Shown here: positions 41,551 through 49,979 of the stretch, piece after piece
How positions within the stretch are numbered: position 1 is the stretch's first letter
Layout: each line of letters starts with the position of its first letter
Virus record (IMG/VR): IMGVR_UViG_3300025065_000001
Coordinates: 1 to 64,000 of that record
Reading direction: 5' to 3' (one strand)
DNA length: 64,000 nt
DNA from: a virus
Notes under the pieces: generated by a model
What the model was told of the DNA's origin: nothing
The model's input: the letters and a program-made list of their open reading frames with translations, nothing else
The model's database searches: none
Made by a program: the position numbers and the translations under genes

Positions 41551-43932
41551 ATGGCGAATTCAGCGTTATTTAGTGAAGGTTCTTCTTATTTTGAAGAGTC
41601 AGCAGGACTTTACACTGTGAATGAGGGGCTTACCCACAACAAATGCTACGCTCGAACTACGGAATTTGGTGGCTTATTTGGTAAAGGTCAAGCTACGGTT
41701 TCTGTGGCAATTACCACTGGTGCAGCGTCAGCGTCCTATCGTTTAGTTGATGAAGACGGAACAACGCCTGTAGGTGATGGCTCTTATACCACTTTTAGTA
41801 GCGGGGAAGCCTTCAACCTGGTCATTCCTGCAAATGCTCAGTGGTATAAGCTTCAACTGCTATTAGATGGTGAAACAGTCACACACTCTAGTCGATTTGG
41901 TTGTGGTGGTGTGACAATGATGAACGGTCAATCTCTTATTCAAAGAGTAATTACCGTGCCAGAAAGCAACACGATTACTGCAACGAGTTTAGGTATAGTT
42001 GCCACGCCATTTCACACAACCTTTCTTAGTACAAACACATTAGACGCTCAATGGCTGCAACAAGCTGATGATGGTGTTATTCAGTCGGCATTTATTGCTG
42101 AGTATGTAAACAGAAAAGTTGAAGAAACTGGCGTCATGTGGGCTATCTGTGGTCACGCAAAAGGTGGCGAGGTTATAGGAAACTTTATTCCTAACGGCTC
42201 AGAATGGCCCAAAATGGAAATCGTATATGCTGAGACTGACTGGCATGAATGGATATGGTTTCAAGGTCACTCTGATGTAAATACAACATCGTCTACCTAC
42301 ACAAGTCGTTTAGAGCTTCTTAACAACGAAGTGGACCAAAGAAATAATCTACAAGCCGTTAAGCTTATTGGTTCTATACCCAACATAAACAATACTGGGG
42401 CCAATAGCGGTTATGATGAAAGACTGAACAAGATCAGGCTTGCGCAAAAAGCTTACTGTGATGCAAACGGTATTGCTTACACGCAACCTAATGATTTAAA
42501 AACAGTAGATGATGGTGTTCATCCTACTGAAGCTGCTAACGTAGTTATGGCTCACCATTTTCTACGTGGACTTAAAGGAACTGATTTAGGGCCATTGCTC
42601 ACTGGTTTTACACGTAATGGGGCAGAGTTAACACTTTATTTTAATTTTGCGGATGGTAGTGACCAATTTGAAATATCTGGTGACATAAGTGATGTGATAA
42701 AAGTAGCTCGTTCCACCACTAGGTTTTCATACTTACCAATACAGTCAACATCGGTAAGTGGAAATACTATAGTTATTACATTGGTTGATGACCCTGCAAC
42801 CGATGACCTAGTTATTTGGACGGGCTCTACAAACACCAATGACGGTAGTTCGTATATTCGCGATAACTACACGTATGATGGTTATGGTACGGGTCGCTCC
42901 ATGGTTAGCACCATAGATATCGTTGACGGTGAAATGGTCTACTCTGAGACTGAGGCTCGCGTCATAGACACTACGTCCCCAGTTGTTATAAATAACGGTC
43001 CGAGCACGGTAACTATTTATGTTGGAGACAGTTATACCCCAAACTTCAGTACCAACGAAGGGACGCTTTCAATTGATAACCCTGTAGATACTAGTACTGC
43101 CGGAACCTACACCGTAACTGCAACGGCAACAGACGCGGCAGGGAACACAGGTTCTGCGACTCAAACCGTTATTGTCGAGGAAGTCCCTGTGATTACACCA
43201 CCAACCGTGGTTCTAGGACCAAACCAGTCCGTCGAGTCTGGGCAAACTGTGTATTTAGATGCCACACAAAGTACGGCGGGTTCTCATCCGATTGCCAGCT
43301 ATGAATGGACGCAGACCGCGGGGGATACTGTAACTTTAGTCAACGGTAATACTGCCAGCCCGAGCTTCATCGCGCCAAGCGAGAATGACGCACAAACAAT
43401 TACGTTTAGTGTCGTGGGCATCGACACAGAGGGAACCCGAAGCACTGCTAAAACGGTTTCAATTGCCGTGGCCGCGTTCAACTTCGACGGTAGTATCTTG
43501 GAGTTAATCGACTCGGTAGCCTTTGAGTTGATCACAGATGGTAACTTAATGATTTACCCTGGCAGAGCGAACCGTGAGATTATCAAACTTCGTCCGAGTA
43601 GCGAGTTAGGTTTGGTAGTTGATGATGATGGTTGTATAGACTTCGAAGCCACCGCTAACACAATTAGCAAGCTAGAAGTAATCATATATAACACTTCTGA
43701 AAAAGCGCGAATCGACTCAGACACCACCGCTATTGTTTTCGAAGGCACAGAAGCCCATTGCCGCTTTGGAGACTTCCAACCTAAGAGCGCGAGAGAACCT
43801 TTTGATGTTGCAGTAGTTCTCTACATTGAGGGTGATGGAAGAGGCGTTGTTGTCTACTCAACCAGTGAAGCGTTATCGACGCAGGGAGCCTCACCAATAA
43901 GCGCTTATGTGCAAGCTAACTTAGGTGCATAA
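41551..43932 (+). CDS. Tail-associated SGNH-type esterase with Ig-like and PKD domains
   Basis: 793 aa. Residues about 1-115 are a strand-rich tail domain. About 120-350 is an SGNH-hydrolase-like domain: MNGQS (about 125-129) supplies the Ser region and DGVHPT (about 321-326) the Asp-x-x-His of sialate/acetyl-xylan esterases. A strand-rich linker follows, then a bacterial Ig-like domain (about 490-550, DAAGNTGSATQTV), a PKD-like domain (about 553-645, SYEWTQTAGDTVTLVNG) and a last domain of about 145 residues. It probably removes acetyl groups from surface polysaccharide, paired with the spike. No signal peptide, as expected for a virion protein. Confidence 0.82.
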   Translation: MANSALFSEGSSYFEESAGLYTVNEGLTHNKCYARTTEFGGLFGKGQATVSVAITTGAASASYRLVDEDGTTPVGDGSYTTFSSGEAFNLVIPANAQWYKLQLLLDGETVTHSSRFGCGGVTMMNGQSLIQRVITVPESNTITATSLGIVATPFHTTFLSTNTLDAQWLQQADDGVIQSAFIAEYVNRKVEETGVMWAICGHAKGGEVIGNFIPNGSEWPKMEIVYAETDWHEWIWFQGHSDVNTTSSTYTSRLELLNNEVDQRNNLQAVKLIGSIPNINNTGANSGYDERLNKIRLAQKAYCDANGIAYTQPNDLKTVDDGVHPTEAANVVMAHHFLRGLKGTDLGPLLTGFTRNGAELTLYFNFADGSDQFEISGDISDVIKVARSTTRFSYLPIQSTSVSGNTIVITLVDDPATDDLVIWTGSTNTNDGSSYIRDNYTYDGYGTGRSMVSTIDIVDGEMVYSETEARVIDTTSPVVINNGPSTVTIYVGDSYTPNFSTNEGTLSIDNPVDTSTAGTYTVTATATDAAGNTGSATQTVIVEEVPVITPPTVVLGPNQSVESGQTVYLDATQSTAGSHPIASYEWTQTAGDTVTLVNGNTASPSFIAPSENDAQTITFSVVGIDTEGTRSTAKTVSIAVAAFNFDGSILELIDSVAFELITDGNLMIYPGRANREIIKLRPSSELGLVVDDDGCIDFEATANTISKLEVIIYNTSEKARIDSDTTAIVFEGTEAHCRFGDFQPKSAREPFDVAVVLYIEGDGRGVVVYSTSEALSTQGASPISAYVQANLGA

Positions 43933-43937
43933 TTACA

Positions 43938-43956
43938 ATGGCCAAGGATGGCCATT
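43938..43956 (+). terminator. Weak hairpin at the end of the tail operon
   Basis: AATGGCCA and TGGCCATT arms around AGGA, followed by only a short T-rich run. A weak terminator separating tail and lysis genes is possible. Confidence 0.4.
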
Positions 43957-43961
43957 GTTCA

Positions 43962-43990
43962 TTTACAGTCTTGCTTAAGGGTAGTATGCT
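43962..43990 (+). promoter_or_regulatory. Promoter of the lysis cassette
   Basis: -35 TTTACA (43962-43967), 17-base spacer, -10 TATGCT (43985-43990); a TTGACGAT motif sits in the leader at 44010-44017. Placed just before the lysis genes. Confidence 0.6.
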
Positions 43991-44031
43991 TGATTGAAAA
44001 TTAGGCTAATTGACGATACTTAGGCGGCAAG

Positions 44032-44424
44032 ATGGGCATACTCGATCCCTCTAAGCTCAATATAAAAGTTGAGCAAATCCCTACCGAAAGTGAAGTTATT
44101 AAAATCTTCAATGAACGACATAAACTTGTCGCTCTATTTATCTGTTCGCCTATGGCCGTTAAGAAAGGCCGATACACTTTTACTTCAGTGCTTCTAGACG
44201 TTAGTTATGAGGATAGTGTCTGCCAGATACTCAACTCATTTCTAGCTGCGGAAAAGAGTGGAGATTATCGCAAGTTCTTAAACTTCAAAACGCGGTCCTC
44301 CGATGTATCTTATTTTTCTATAAATACCCTTCGCTTAAAGCTCTCATACTTTGGCGTCTGGGTGCTAATTATCTTGAGTTCACTTGGTATTAATCTCGGT
44401 TTAATGAAGTATTTGGGGCACTAA
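44032..44424 (+). CDS. Lysis-region membrane protein, holin-like candidate
   Basis: 130 aa. The first 105 residues are soluble and mixed; a single transmembrane helix follows near the C-terminus (about 108-127, VWVLIILSSLGINLGLM). A tail-anchored layout is unusual for a classical holin, but the gene opens the lysis cassette. It could be a holin, antiholin or a membrane-bound regulator. Start ATG with AGGCGG. Confidence 0.5.
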   Translation: MGILDPSKLNIKVEQIPTESEVIKIFNERHKLVALFICSPMAVKKGRYTFTSVLLDVSYEDSVCQILNSFLAAEKSGDYRKFLNFKTRSSDVSYFSINTLRLKLSYFGVWVLIILSSLGINLGLMKYLGH

Positions 44425-44425
44425 G

Positions 44426-44884
44426 ATGGACTCAACAACCTTGCTAGCACTCTTAGGGGTGATGGCCACTATTAGTGGTGTAGCGGTAACAATCGCGCTA
44501 TTTATCATATCGGGAATAAAATCTGATATGAAAAGCGCACATGAAAGTTTTTCACAAAGTAATAAAAACCTGTGGGAAACCGTAAATAAAAATCACGCCA
44601 CGGCAAACTCCTTAGCCACAAAAATCGCGGGAGAACTCGCAGCATTCAAAGAGCACGTTGCATTAGCTCACCCGAGGGAAGAACGCGTTAATGAAAAGCT
44701 TGAATTCAACAAGCAGCATATCGACCAAGCCCTCTCAGGTATAAACCACCGTCTTTCGAAACTGGAATCTGACCAAAGTATCGTCATTCAGCATATGACC
44801 CAGATCAGTAACCAGCAATCACAAACAATGTCCTATTTAAAAGAACTGGTTAAAAACAAAAATTCTGAGGCTAAAAATGGCTAA
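44426..44884 (+). CDS. Single-pass membrane coiled-coil protein (spanin- or holin-like)
   Basis: 152 aa. One N-terminal transmembrane helix (about 5-31, LLALLGVMATISGVAVTIALFII) followed by a long charged helix with coiled-coil character to the end. This is the layout of an inner-membrane spanin, which bridges the periplasm to a lipoprotein partner, or of some phage-encoded holin accessories. It overlaps the endolysin gene by 8 bases, typical of lysis cassettes. No o-spanin lipoprotein is recognised nearby. Confidence 0.55.
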   Translation: MDSTTLLALLGVMATISGVAVTIALFIISGIKSDMKSAHESFSQSNKNLWETVNKNHATANSLATKIAGELAAFKEHVALAHPREERVNEKLEFNKQHIDQALSGINHRLSKLESDQSIVIQHMTQISNQQSQTMSYLKELVKNKNSEAKNG

Positions 44885-45446
44885 CTACTCCGCAGACCCA
44901 AGAGTTCAGGCTTATATCGCGCAAATTGTGAAACTAGAAGCGGGGTACGTAGATAATCCTCGCGATAAAGGTGGGCCTACGAACTGGGGAATTACTGAAA
45001 AGGTTGCACGCGCTCACGGTTACACTGGCGCTATGAAAGATATGCCGCAATCCAAAGCCCGAGAAATCTACTTACAGACCTATTGGTTTGGCCCTCGTAT
45101 CTCGGAGCTGGCTTCGGTAAGCCCTGAGATAGCGTGGGAGGTGTTTGAAGCTGGGGTGAATCTTGGTACCGGTACAGGGATTAAGTTTCTGCAGCGTGCG
45201 TTGAATGCCTTTAATAAGATGCAAACCATCTACATCGATATAAAGGTGGATGGGATATTTGGTAGCAAAACTCTAAAGGCCCTGCAGCTTTACTTTGCTT
45301 ATCGTAAAGGCTTGGCCGAACCGGTTCTATTGAAAGCGCTCAATTGTTTACAAGGGGCCTATTATTTAGAACTGGCCGAATCCCGAGAGACAGATGAAAC
45401 GTTTGTCTTTGGTTGGATAAATAAGCGCATAGCGCTAAGAGATTGA
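44877..45446 (+). CDS. Endolysin, GH108-type N-acetylmuramidase
   Basis: 189 aa. The N-terminal EAGYVDNPRDKGGPTNWG (about 21-38) is the GH108 signature (usually EGGYVNDPxDPGGxT), with Glu21 as catalytic acid. A peptidoglycan-binding-type 3 region covers about 95-185 (VDGIFGSKTLKAL). No signal peptide or SAR domain is seen, so release should need a holin. It cuts the glycan between MurNAc and GlcNAc. A motif copy overlaps its stop codon. Confidence 0.93.
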   Translation: MANYSADPRVQAYIAQIVKLEAGYVDNPRDKGGPTNWGITEKVARAHGYTGAMKDMPQSKAREIYLQTYWFGPRISELASVSPEIAWEVFEAGVNLGTGTGIKFLQRALNAFNKMQTIYIDIKVDGIFGSKTLKALQLYFAYRKGLAEPVLLKALNCLQGAYYLELAESRETDETFVFGWINKRIALRD

Positions 45447-45465
45447 CGATAATTGGAGCTACAAC

Positions 45466-45810
45466 ATGAAAGCCGCATTAATACTTCTTTTTAGAAACTT
45501 TGGTGCCGCATTGCTGACACGACATATGGTTTTGTTGTTGTTAAGGCTAGCGGCAAAATTCACTGAAAACAAAATCGACGACAATGTTGTTGGTTTGATC
45601 GACGCAGGGTTTAAAAACGATATCAACTCAATGCAGTGGTATATTGAAGCGATATCTGACCAAATAGAAATCGAGCTGAGGAAAAGGCGAGAGGCTGAAG
45701 AAGCTGAGGCCGAGGCCAAGAGGAAGAAAGCTGAAGCTGAGAAACCTGTACCTAGACCTGATAACCCTGTCCCCGAACCTGAACCTCGAGAACCAACTAA
45801 ACAAAAGTAA
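45466..45810 (+). CDS. Lysis-region amphipathic membrane protein, 114 aa
   Basis: The N-terminal 35 residues are hydrophobic with interspersed Arg/Lys (LILLFRNFGAALL, MVLLLLRLAAKF), probably a peripheral membrane helix or weak transmembrane helix; a central helical region (FTENKIDDNVVGLIDAGF) follows; the last 50 residues are Glu/Lys and then Pro repeats. It comes after the endolysin with GGAG upstream and before a strong terminator. It may be a holin or spanin-like partner; I do not recognise a family. Confidence 0.55.
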   Translation: MKAALILLFRNFGAALLTRHMVLLLLRLAAKFTENKIDDNVVGLIDAGFKNDINSMQWYIEAISDQIEIELRKRREAEEAEAEAKRKKAEAEKPVPRPDNPVPEPEPREPTKQK

Positions 45811-45825
45811 CTAAACCCTAGAAAC

Positions 45826-45854
45826 AAAAAAGCCACTCTAAGAGTGGCTTTTTT
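45826..45854. terminator. Bidirectional terminator between lysis genes and integrase
   Basis: GCCACTCT and AGAGTGGC arms, flanked by A6 on the left and T6 on the right. It can end both the rightward lysis transcript and the leftward integrase transcript. Confidence 0.9.
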
Positions 45855-45870
45855 ATGGGTTTCACTTAAT

Positions 45871-46093
45871 TTGTGTCACGAAACTAAACTCGTGTCGTAC
45901 TCGTGTCATTTCGTGTCCCTTTCGTGTCACCTTTCGGTACTGGTAAAAGAGGTAAGTTGTTGATTTGTACCCTCTTTGTACCTTCTTGTTTGGTGGAGCT
46001 GGCGGGATTTGAACCCGCGTCGATTATTTCCTAAATAGCTGATAAGCTTGGTTTTTTATTCGTGCCATTGGTATCTCGTGCCGCACTCGTGTC
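45871..46093. other. attP region with arm-type repeats
   Basis: Left arm: GTGTC in a (T)CGTGTC context at 45892, 45903, 45913 and 45924 (first base), about 10.5 bp apart and so on one helical face, with an outlier at 45873. Right arm: CGTGCC at 46061 and 46077 and CGTGTC at 46088, inside the integrase 3' end. They flank the core at 45991-46020. This matches the arm-site/core architecture of lambda-type integrases. Confidence 0.75.
45991..46020 (-). other. attP core = 3' end of host ssrA (tmRNA)
   Basis: On the minus strand it reads as a T-arm (GCGGGTTCAAATCCCGC), then CAGCTCC, A and CCA. This is the 3' end of gammaproteobacterial tmRNA, whose acceptor 5' strand GGGGCTG pairs with CAGCTCC. 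Integration here would restore ssrA. The 5' part of tmRNA is absent, so it is not a gene. Confidence 0.8.
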
Positions 46094-47269
46094 ATTTTGG
46101 ATTTTTTTCTCGTAATCCTCGATGAATTTACCGTAGTGTCGAAATAGCATTTCTGGCGAAGAGTGGCCCATCCAATTTGCCAACTGCCACAAGTTAATTC
46201 CCTCACTAATATGTCGAGTCGCGAAAGTGTGACGCATTTGATACGGGTACCGGTATCTTACTTTTGCAGCGGTAAGAATTCGACTCCATTTGTGTTTACG
46301 AAATGAGTCTGGGTTTATCCGGTTCAACTCCCCCTCTGGCAGTTCCATTCCAAACTTTAAGTTTTTAGGGAACACAAAACCGCGACCCAGATAGGAAAGT
46401 TCTCTTTGCCGGTTAAGGGCATTCATCGCGCTTTCATTTAAAGGTATGGCACGTTTACCGGCTTTTGATTTTGGACCCTTGATCTCGTTATGCACAATGG
46501 CCGCTTTTACGACTAAGGTGTTGTGAATGAAATCGACTTCGTTCCACTTAAGCGCCGACCATTCACTAGGCCGCATCCCCGTATTGAAAACCAGCTCAAC
46601 AATATTTAGCTCTTCCGGTCTGCAATGCTCATAGATTGCTTCGACTTCTTGTGGTGTGAACGGGTCGATATCATCGTGGCCACCGTCTAAATCTACCTTG
46701 TTATCTTTTTCTACGTAGTTAGAAAGCTTCACACCATCAATCGGATTGGTTGGTACCAGTCCGTCAGTCACAGCTTCGGCCAGTGCAGTACGTAAAAAGC
46801 TGAACTTGTTTCGCAGTGTTTTAGGTGAGTTCCCAGACTTGAGAACAAAGCTTTTCAAAACTTGCGGCGAGAGCTCGGTCACAGGGATAGGGTGGAGTTC
46901 CTTAACCGAGGTCTTCAGTTTTTCGTAGCCTTTAATAGTAGAAGGTGAGAGCCCCCGTTTCTTGACGCTCTCAATATATTCCTCCAAGTACGCTTCAACA
47001 GTCTTGCCCCACGCTACAGCGCCACCGAATATTTTTAGCTTTGGTGAGCTGGGGAAGTAGTCCGCGTATCGGAAAGTTTCACGCTCAATTTTATTTAATA
47101 TCTCACCGCGTAAGTTACCCGCGTATTTGATATTTGATTTGTTGACTGGAACCTTAAGGAGTTCGCGGCAGCGAACCCCTTTATATTCGAAGTTAATTTG
47201 AATACGGTCTTCTTTGGCCCCAGGCCTAATAGTTACCCCGCGAGGGAGTTGCCCCCATTTCTTATCCAT
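46031..47269 (-). CDS. int: Site-specific tyrosine recombinase (integrase)
   Basis: 412 aa. N-terminal arm-binding domain (about 1-85) of the Min27/DUF3596 type, a core-binding SAM-like domain (about 90-180), and a catalytic domain with Arg in NTGMRPSEW (about 229), Lys in the beta-hairpin, MRHT (about 346), GH in WMGHSS, and Tyr nucleophile in FRHYGKF (about 376). It catalyses insertion into and excision from the host ssrA. Its 3' end extends to 10 bases from the attP core, with arm sites inside the gene. It overlaps the excisionase gene. Confidence 0.95.
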   Translation of the reverse strand: MDKKWGQLPRGVTIRPGAKEDRIQINFEYKGVRCRELLKVPVNKSNIKYAGNLRGEILNKIERETFRYADYFPSSPKLKIFGGAVAWGKTVEAYLEEYIESVKKRGLSPSTIKGYEKLKTSVKELHPIPVTELSPQVLKSFVLKSGNSPKTLRNKFSFLRTALAEAVTDGLVPTNPIDGVKLSNYVEKDNKVDLDGGHDDIDPFTPQEVEAIYEHCRPEELNIVELVFNTGMRPSEWSALKWNEVDFIHNTLVVKAAIVHNEIKGPKSKAGKRAIPLNESAMNALNRQRELSYLGRGFVFPKNLKFGMELPEGELNRINPDSFRKHKWSRILTAAKVRYRYPYQMRHTFATRHISEGINLWQLANWMGHSSPEMLFRHYGKFIEDYEKKIQNDTSAARDTNGTNKKPSLSAI

Positions 47270-47481
47270 TGTTCTACCGCTTCTAAGTCAATCCAAAGTT
47301 CGCGAATATGGGGTGGCTTAATAGCATGTACGCCTTTTACCCAGTGTCCGCGTTTAATTCTCTGTCGTACCGTTTCTATGTCTTCACCAGACAGTTCACA
47401 ATATTTAGTGAGTGGTACGGTTCTTAGGCTAGTAGTCACATTAATAGCAACAGGGTAGTTATCATTAGCTGAGTTCGTCAT
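47233..47481 (-). CDS. Excisionase-like protein
   Basis: 82 aa, overlapping the integrase start by 37 bases, as is normal for xis-int pairs. A winged-helix/MerR-like segment (VPLTKYCELSGEDIETVRQRIKRG) and a C-terminal LWIDLEAVEQWIRNG match small phage excisionases, which bend DNA at attachment sites and set direction of recombination. Starts at an ATG two bases past the motif. Confidence 0.83.
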   Translation of the reverse strand: MTNSANDNYPVAINVTTSLRTVPLTKYCELSGEDIETVRQRIKRGHWVKGVHAIKPPHIRELWIDLEAVEQWIRNGGNSLAG

Positions 47482-47506
47482 ATCGTCAATTTCCAAATTT
47501 TAAAAG

Positions 47507-47689
47507 TTAGATTCCAAAGGGTTTAGGGTCTCTTGCGTGATATTTACAAAGAAACTCGTATTTTACTTCAGGACCAAACATTGTAAGGGGTTCGTCACTC
47601 ACAACATCCGGAGGAAGAAATTTTTTCACCGTCGCATACTCATTACAGTATTTACAGTAGCGGACTTTGAAGTGAGGTTTATCTTTCAT
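47507..47689 (-). CDS. Zinc-finger paralogue B, 60 aa
   Basis: Contains KPHFKVRYCKYCNEYATV, with a Cys-x-x-Cys pair and further Cys/His near 51-54, suggesting a metal-binding finger. The first 20 residues nearly repeat those of the preceding gene, so the two arose by duplication. Start overlaps the upstream stop as ATGA. Likely a small regulatory or host-targeting protein; function unknown. Confidence 0.68.
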   Translation of the reverse strand: MKDKPHFKVRYCKYCNEYATVKKFLPPDVVSDEPLTMFGPEVKYEFLCKYHARDPKPFGI

Positions 47690-47907
47690 AACCACAAATC
47701 CCTAGAACATGCGAGGTTATCGAATCTGAAGGTTAAAGCATCGTGAGCGTTTCTAACGTGGTCAAAACAAACGCTCTCAAAAACAACAGCATCGTCGTTT
47801 TTAGTTATCTTTTCGAAAGGCCCTCGGATTGGTGCTTGCTGAGTTACCGTCGCATACTCATGGCAGTATTTACAGTAAGGGACTTTAAATCGTGGTTTCT
47901 CTATCAT
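47686..47907 (-). CDS. Zinc-finger paralogue A, 73 aa
   Basis: Contains KPRFKVPYCKYCHEYATV, matching paralogue B at most positions, then diverges, with a later CFDH. The start lies in a decayed version of the start signal (GGGAATTGATTTTATG). Upstream of paralogue B and coupled to it. No known family can be named. Confidence 0.68.
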   Translation of the reverse strand: MIEKPRFKVPYCKYCHEYATVTQQAPIRGPFEKITKNDDAVVFESVCFDHVRNAHDALTFRFDNLACSRDLWL

Positions 47908-47954
47908 AAAATCAATTCCCAAATCAAAGGCTGGCTTTCACCAGCCTATAAAAG

Positions 47955-49979
47955 TTAAACAGCTACGCGGTTCTCGGCATCTAGTTCTTTATGTGATGCC
48001 TGTAAAACCTGTCCGATATGAGGCGTGATACGTTGGATACATTGCCATGTGAAGCTGGCTCGTGTGTCGTCCATCGCGCTATCAATCTCGTCTAACATCA
48101 TTAAAGGTAATACACGGTGAGTCAAAATACGACCTAAACCTATGCGTAGCGTTAAATTAGCAAGGTCTTTACCCGAACCTGATAGCGTTCTTAGCGGCTG
48201 GCCATCAACAACAACCTCGAAATCCTGTCCCACTTCAACGGACTGGAATTCGCCACCGGTCATTTCACTCATAAGCATCGAGGCCACTTTATTAAGCGAA
48301 GGCAATAGGTGACTCTGAACCTTAGCTTTCACCACTTTAAGTGCTTCACGGGCCCGAGACAGTTCCGATAAACGCTCTTCCTCGGCAGCTACACCATCAA
48401 TACTTTTATTATAGGTGGCCAAAGCCTGTTCGTACTGCCCCGAAAGGTGCTCGTAGTTCGCCCATTCTTGACGGGCCGACTCTAGTTGGCTAATAACATT
48501 ACGTAAGGTCGCTTCAGTATTCTCAGGGAATTGCTGTGTAATACTGTTAAGCGTTTCTTGCGCTTGGTCATACCTAGCTGTAGCCTCAGCATAAGCTTGC
48601 ATTAAACCTTCAAAATGCGTTGCTTGACTGTCATACATCCGCATCTGGTTATCATACTGGTCTTTTATCCGCTTACAGGTACCTTCCCAGTTCTTAATTT
48701 GCTGGTCATTCATCTGAGAAATATTCGATACATGGCTCTTATAGTCCTTGTTCTCTTTCTCAAACTGCAGTATTGCAGACTTAGCCGTGCGAACTTCATG
48801 AAGCGCGGTTCTCAAATCATCAATATTTAAGCTCTGCAGCTCTTCTAATACCGTGTCATGCCTCTTGTTTATTTCAATTTGGGCAGCGATATCATTCCAT
48901 TGCTTAATGGTTAAGCTCGGTGCCTTTTCCCTTAAACGTAATTTTTCCAGTTCTGCAATCTCTGCCGACAAATGGAAGTGATGGTTACATTTAGGACACT
49001 CAATCGTGTGTGAAGCCTTGAGCTCTTGGATACGAGTATAACGCTCGTGTTCGGCCCAAGCTTCATAAAGCTCTCCTATTTCGGGCCACTCGGCGTTAGG
49101 TTCACAAGGCTTGTACTGTGCCTCGAGACGCAAGAACTCAGCTTCAACCTTCACCGCTTTATCAAGGTTATTCTGAAGGTTCAGTTCCACGGTGGTTAAC
49201 TGGGATACTGTGCTTGGCATACCGTTAGTTAACGTCGGGAACTCAGGGGCTTTCATCGTAGGCGATAGAAGCTGTGGTTTTTCTGGGTAAATCGGCTCTT
49301 CGGGTTGTACAGGTTTTGTTGGCTCCGTTGGTACCGAGACCGCTTTTGCCGTTAACCAGTTCTCAAGACTTGTTTTATACGTTGCTAGCGCATTCTCGAT
49401 ATCGGCCTTAGGAGTTTGAGGTTGAGTCGGCGCCACAGGTTCTACCAAGTTCTTTTTGTGAGTGTCGATAACCGCACGCAGTTCTCTAATCTCTCCGGCC
49501 ATATTATTAGCAAGCCCATCCATCTGTGTAAGGCCAGCTACCGAATCAATCATTTGTTTACGTTCAGTTGGGCGCATATCCGCAAGCGCTTGGATATCAC
49601 CTTGAGCGCACCAGTGAGCAATACGGAATACATCAAAGCCATAACCCAGGGTTCTAACTACCCACTGATTTACAGGCTTGGTACCACTTACGATAGGCTC
49701 ATTTTTATGGAAGACTTCAGACTTAGATTTGGTACGGTTGATAGTGTACGTCTCGCCATTGATAGCAATAACAACCTCTACCTTCATTCGCTTGTAATCG
49801 CCAGCAATGCCGCGTAGTGCTTTGTTACCGAAGAGGGCAAAGCCTACCATTTCAAAGTTAAGTGATTTACCTTTGCCGTTCGCTCCGGTGATCAAGGTCG
49901 AACCCGCATTTAGTTCCAACTCGTTTTTAATTGTTTTGCCGTTCGAGAACGTTAAGTCATATTTAATTAAAGAAAGCAT
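47955..49979 (-). CDS. SbcC/Rad50-like recombination ATPase (gp46-type)
   Basis: 674 aa. Walker A GANGKGKS at 32-39, long coiled coils on both sides of a zinc-hook Cys-x-x-Cys (CPKC, about 326-329), an ABC signature LSGSGKDLANL (about 595-605) and Walker B LMMLDEIDSAMDD (about 624-634). It pairs with the Mre11-like protein next door, to resect ends for recombination-dependent replication, as T4 gp46/gp47. Start ATG overlaps the upstream stop (TAATG). Confidence 0.93.
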   Translation of the reverse strand: MLSLIKYDLTFSNGKTIKNELELNAGSTLITGANGKGKSLNFEMVGFALFGNKALRGIAGDYKRMKVEVVIAINGETYTINRTKSKSEVFHKNEPIVSGTKPVNQWVVRTLGYGFDVFRIAHWCAQGDIQALADMRPTERKQMIDSVAGLTQMDGLANNMAGEIRELRAVIDTHKKNLVEPVAPTQPQTPKADIENALATYKTSLENWLTAKAVSVPTEPTKPVQPEEPIYPEKPQLLSPTMKAPEFPTLTNGMPSTVSQLTTVELNLQNNLDKAVKVEAEFLRLEAQYKPCEPNAEWPEIGELYEAWAEHERYTRIQELKASHTIECPKCNHHFHLSAEIAELEKLRLREKAPSLTIKQWNDIAAQIEINKRHDTVLEELQSLNIDDLRTALHEVRTAKSAILQFEKENKDYKSHVSNISQMNDQQIKNWEGTCKRIKDQYDNQMRMYDSQATHFEGLMQAYAEATARYDQAQETLNSITQQFPENTEATLRNVISQLESARQEWANYEHLSGQYEQALATYNKSIDGVAAEEERLSELSRAREALKVVKAKVQSHLLPSLNKVASMLMSEMTGGEFQSVEVGQDFEVVVDGQPLRTLSGSGKDLANLTLRIGLGRILTHRVLPLMMLDEIDSAMDDTRASFTWQCIQRITPHIGQVLQASHKELDAENRVAV

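Noticed and set aside
37806-43932. Diversity-generating retroelement acting on the tail genes
   Set aside because: No reverse transcriptase gene and no template/variable repeat pair were seen.
45459-45836. Minus-strand frame over the last lysis gene
   Set aside because: Fully antisense to a gene with a good ribosome binding site; composition reflects the Glu/Pro codons of the plus strand.
45991-46035. A complete tRNA or tmRNA gene
   Set aside because: Only the T-arm, acceptor 3' strand and CCA are present; no D-arm, anticodon arm or 5' acceptor precedes it. It is an att core.
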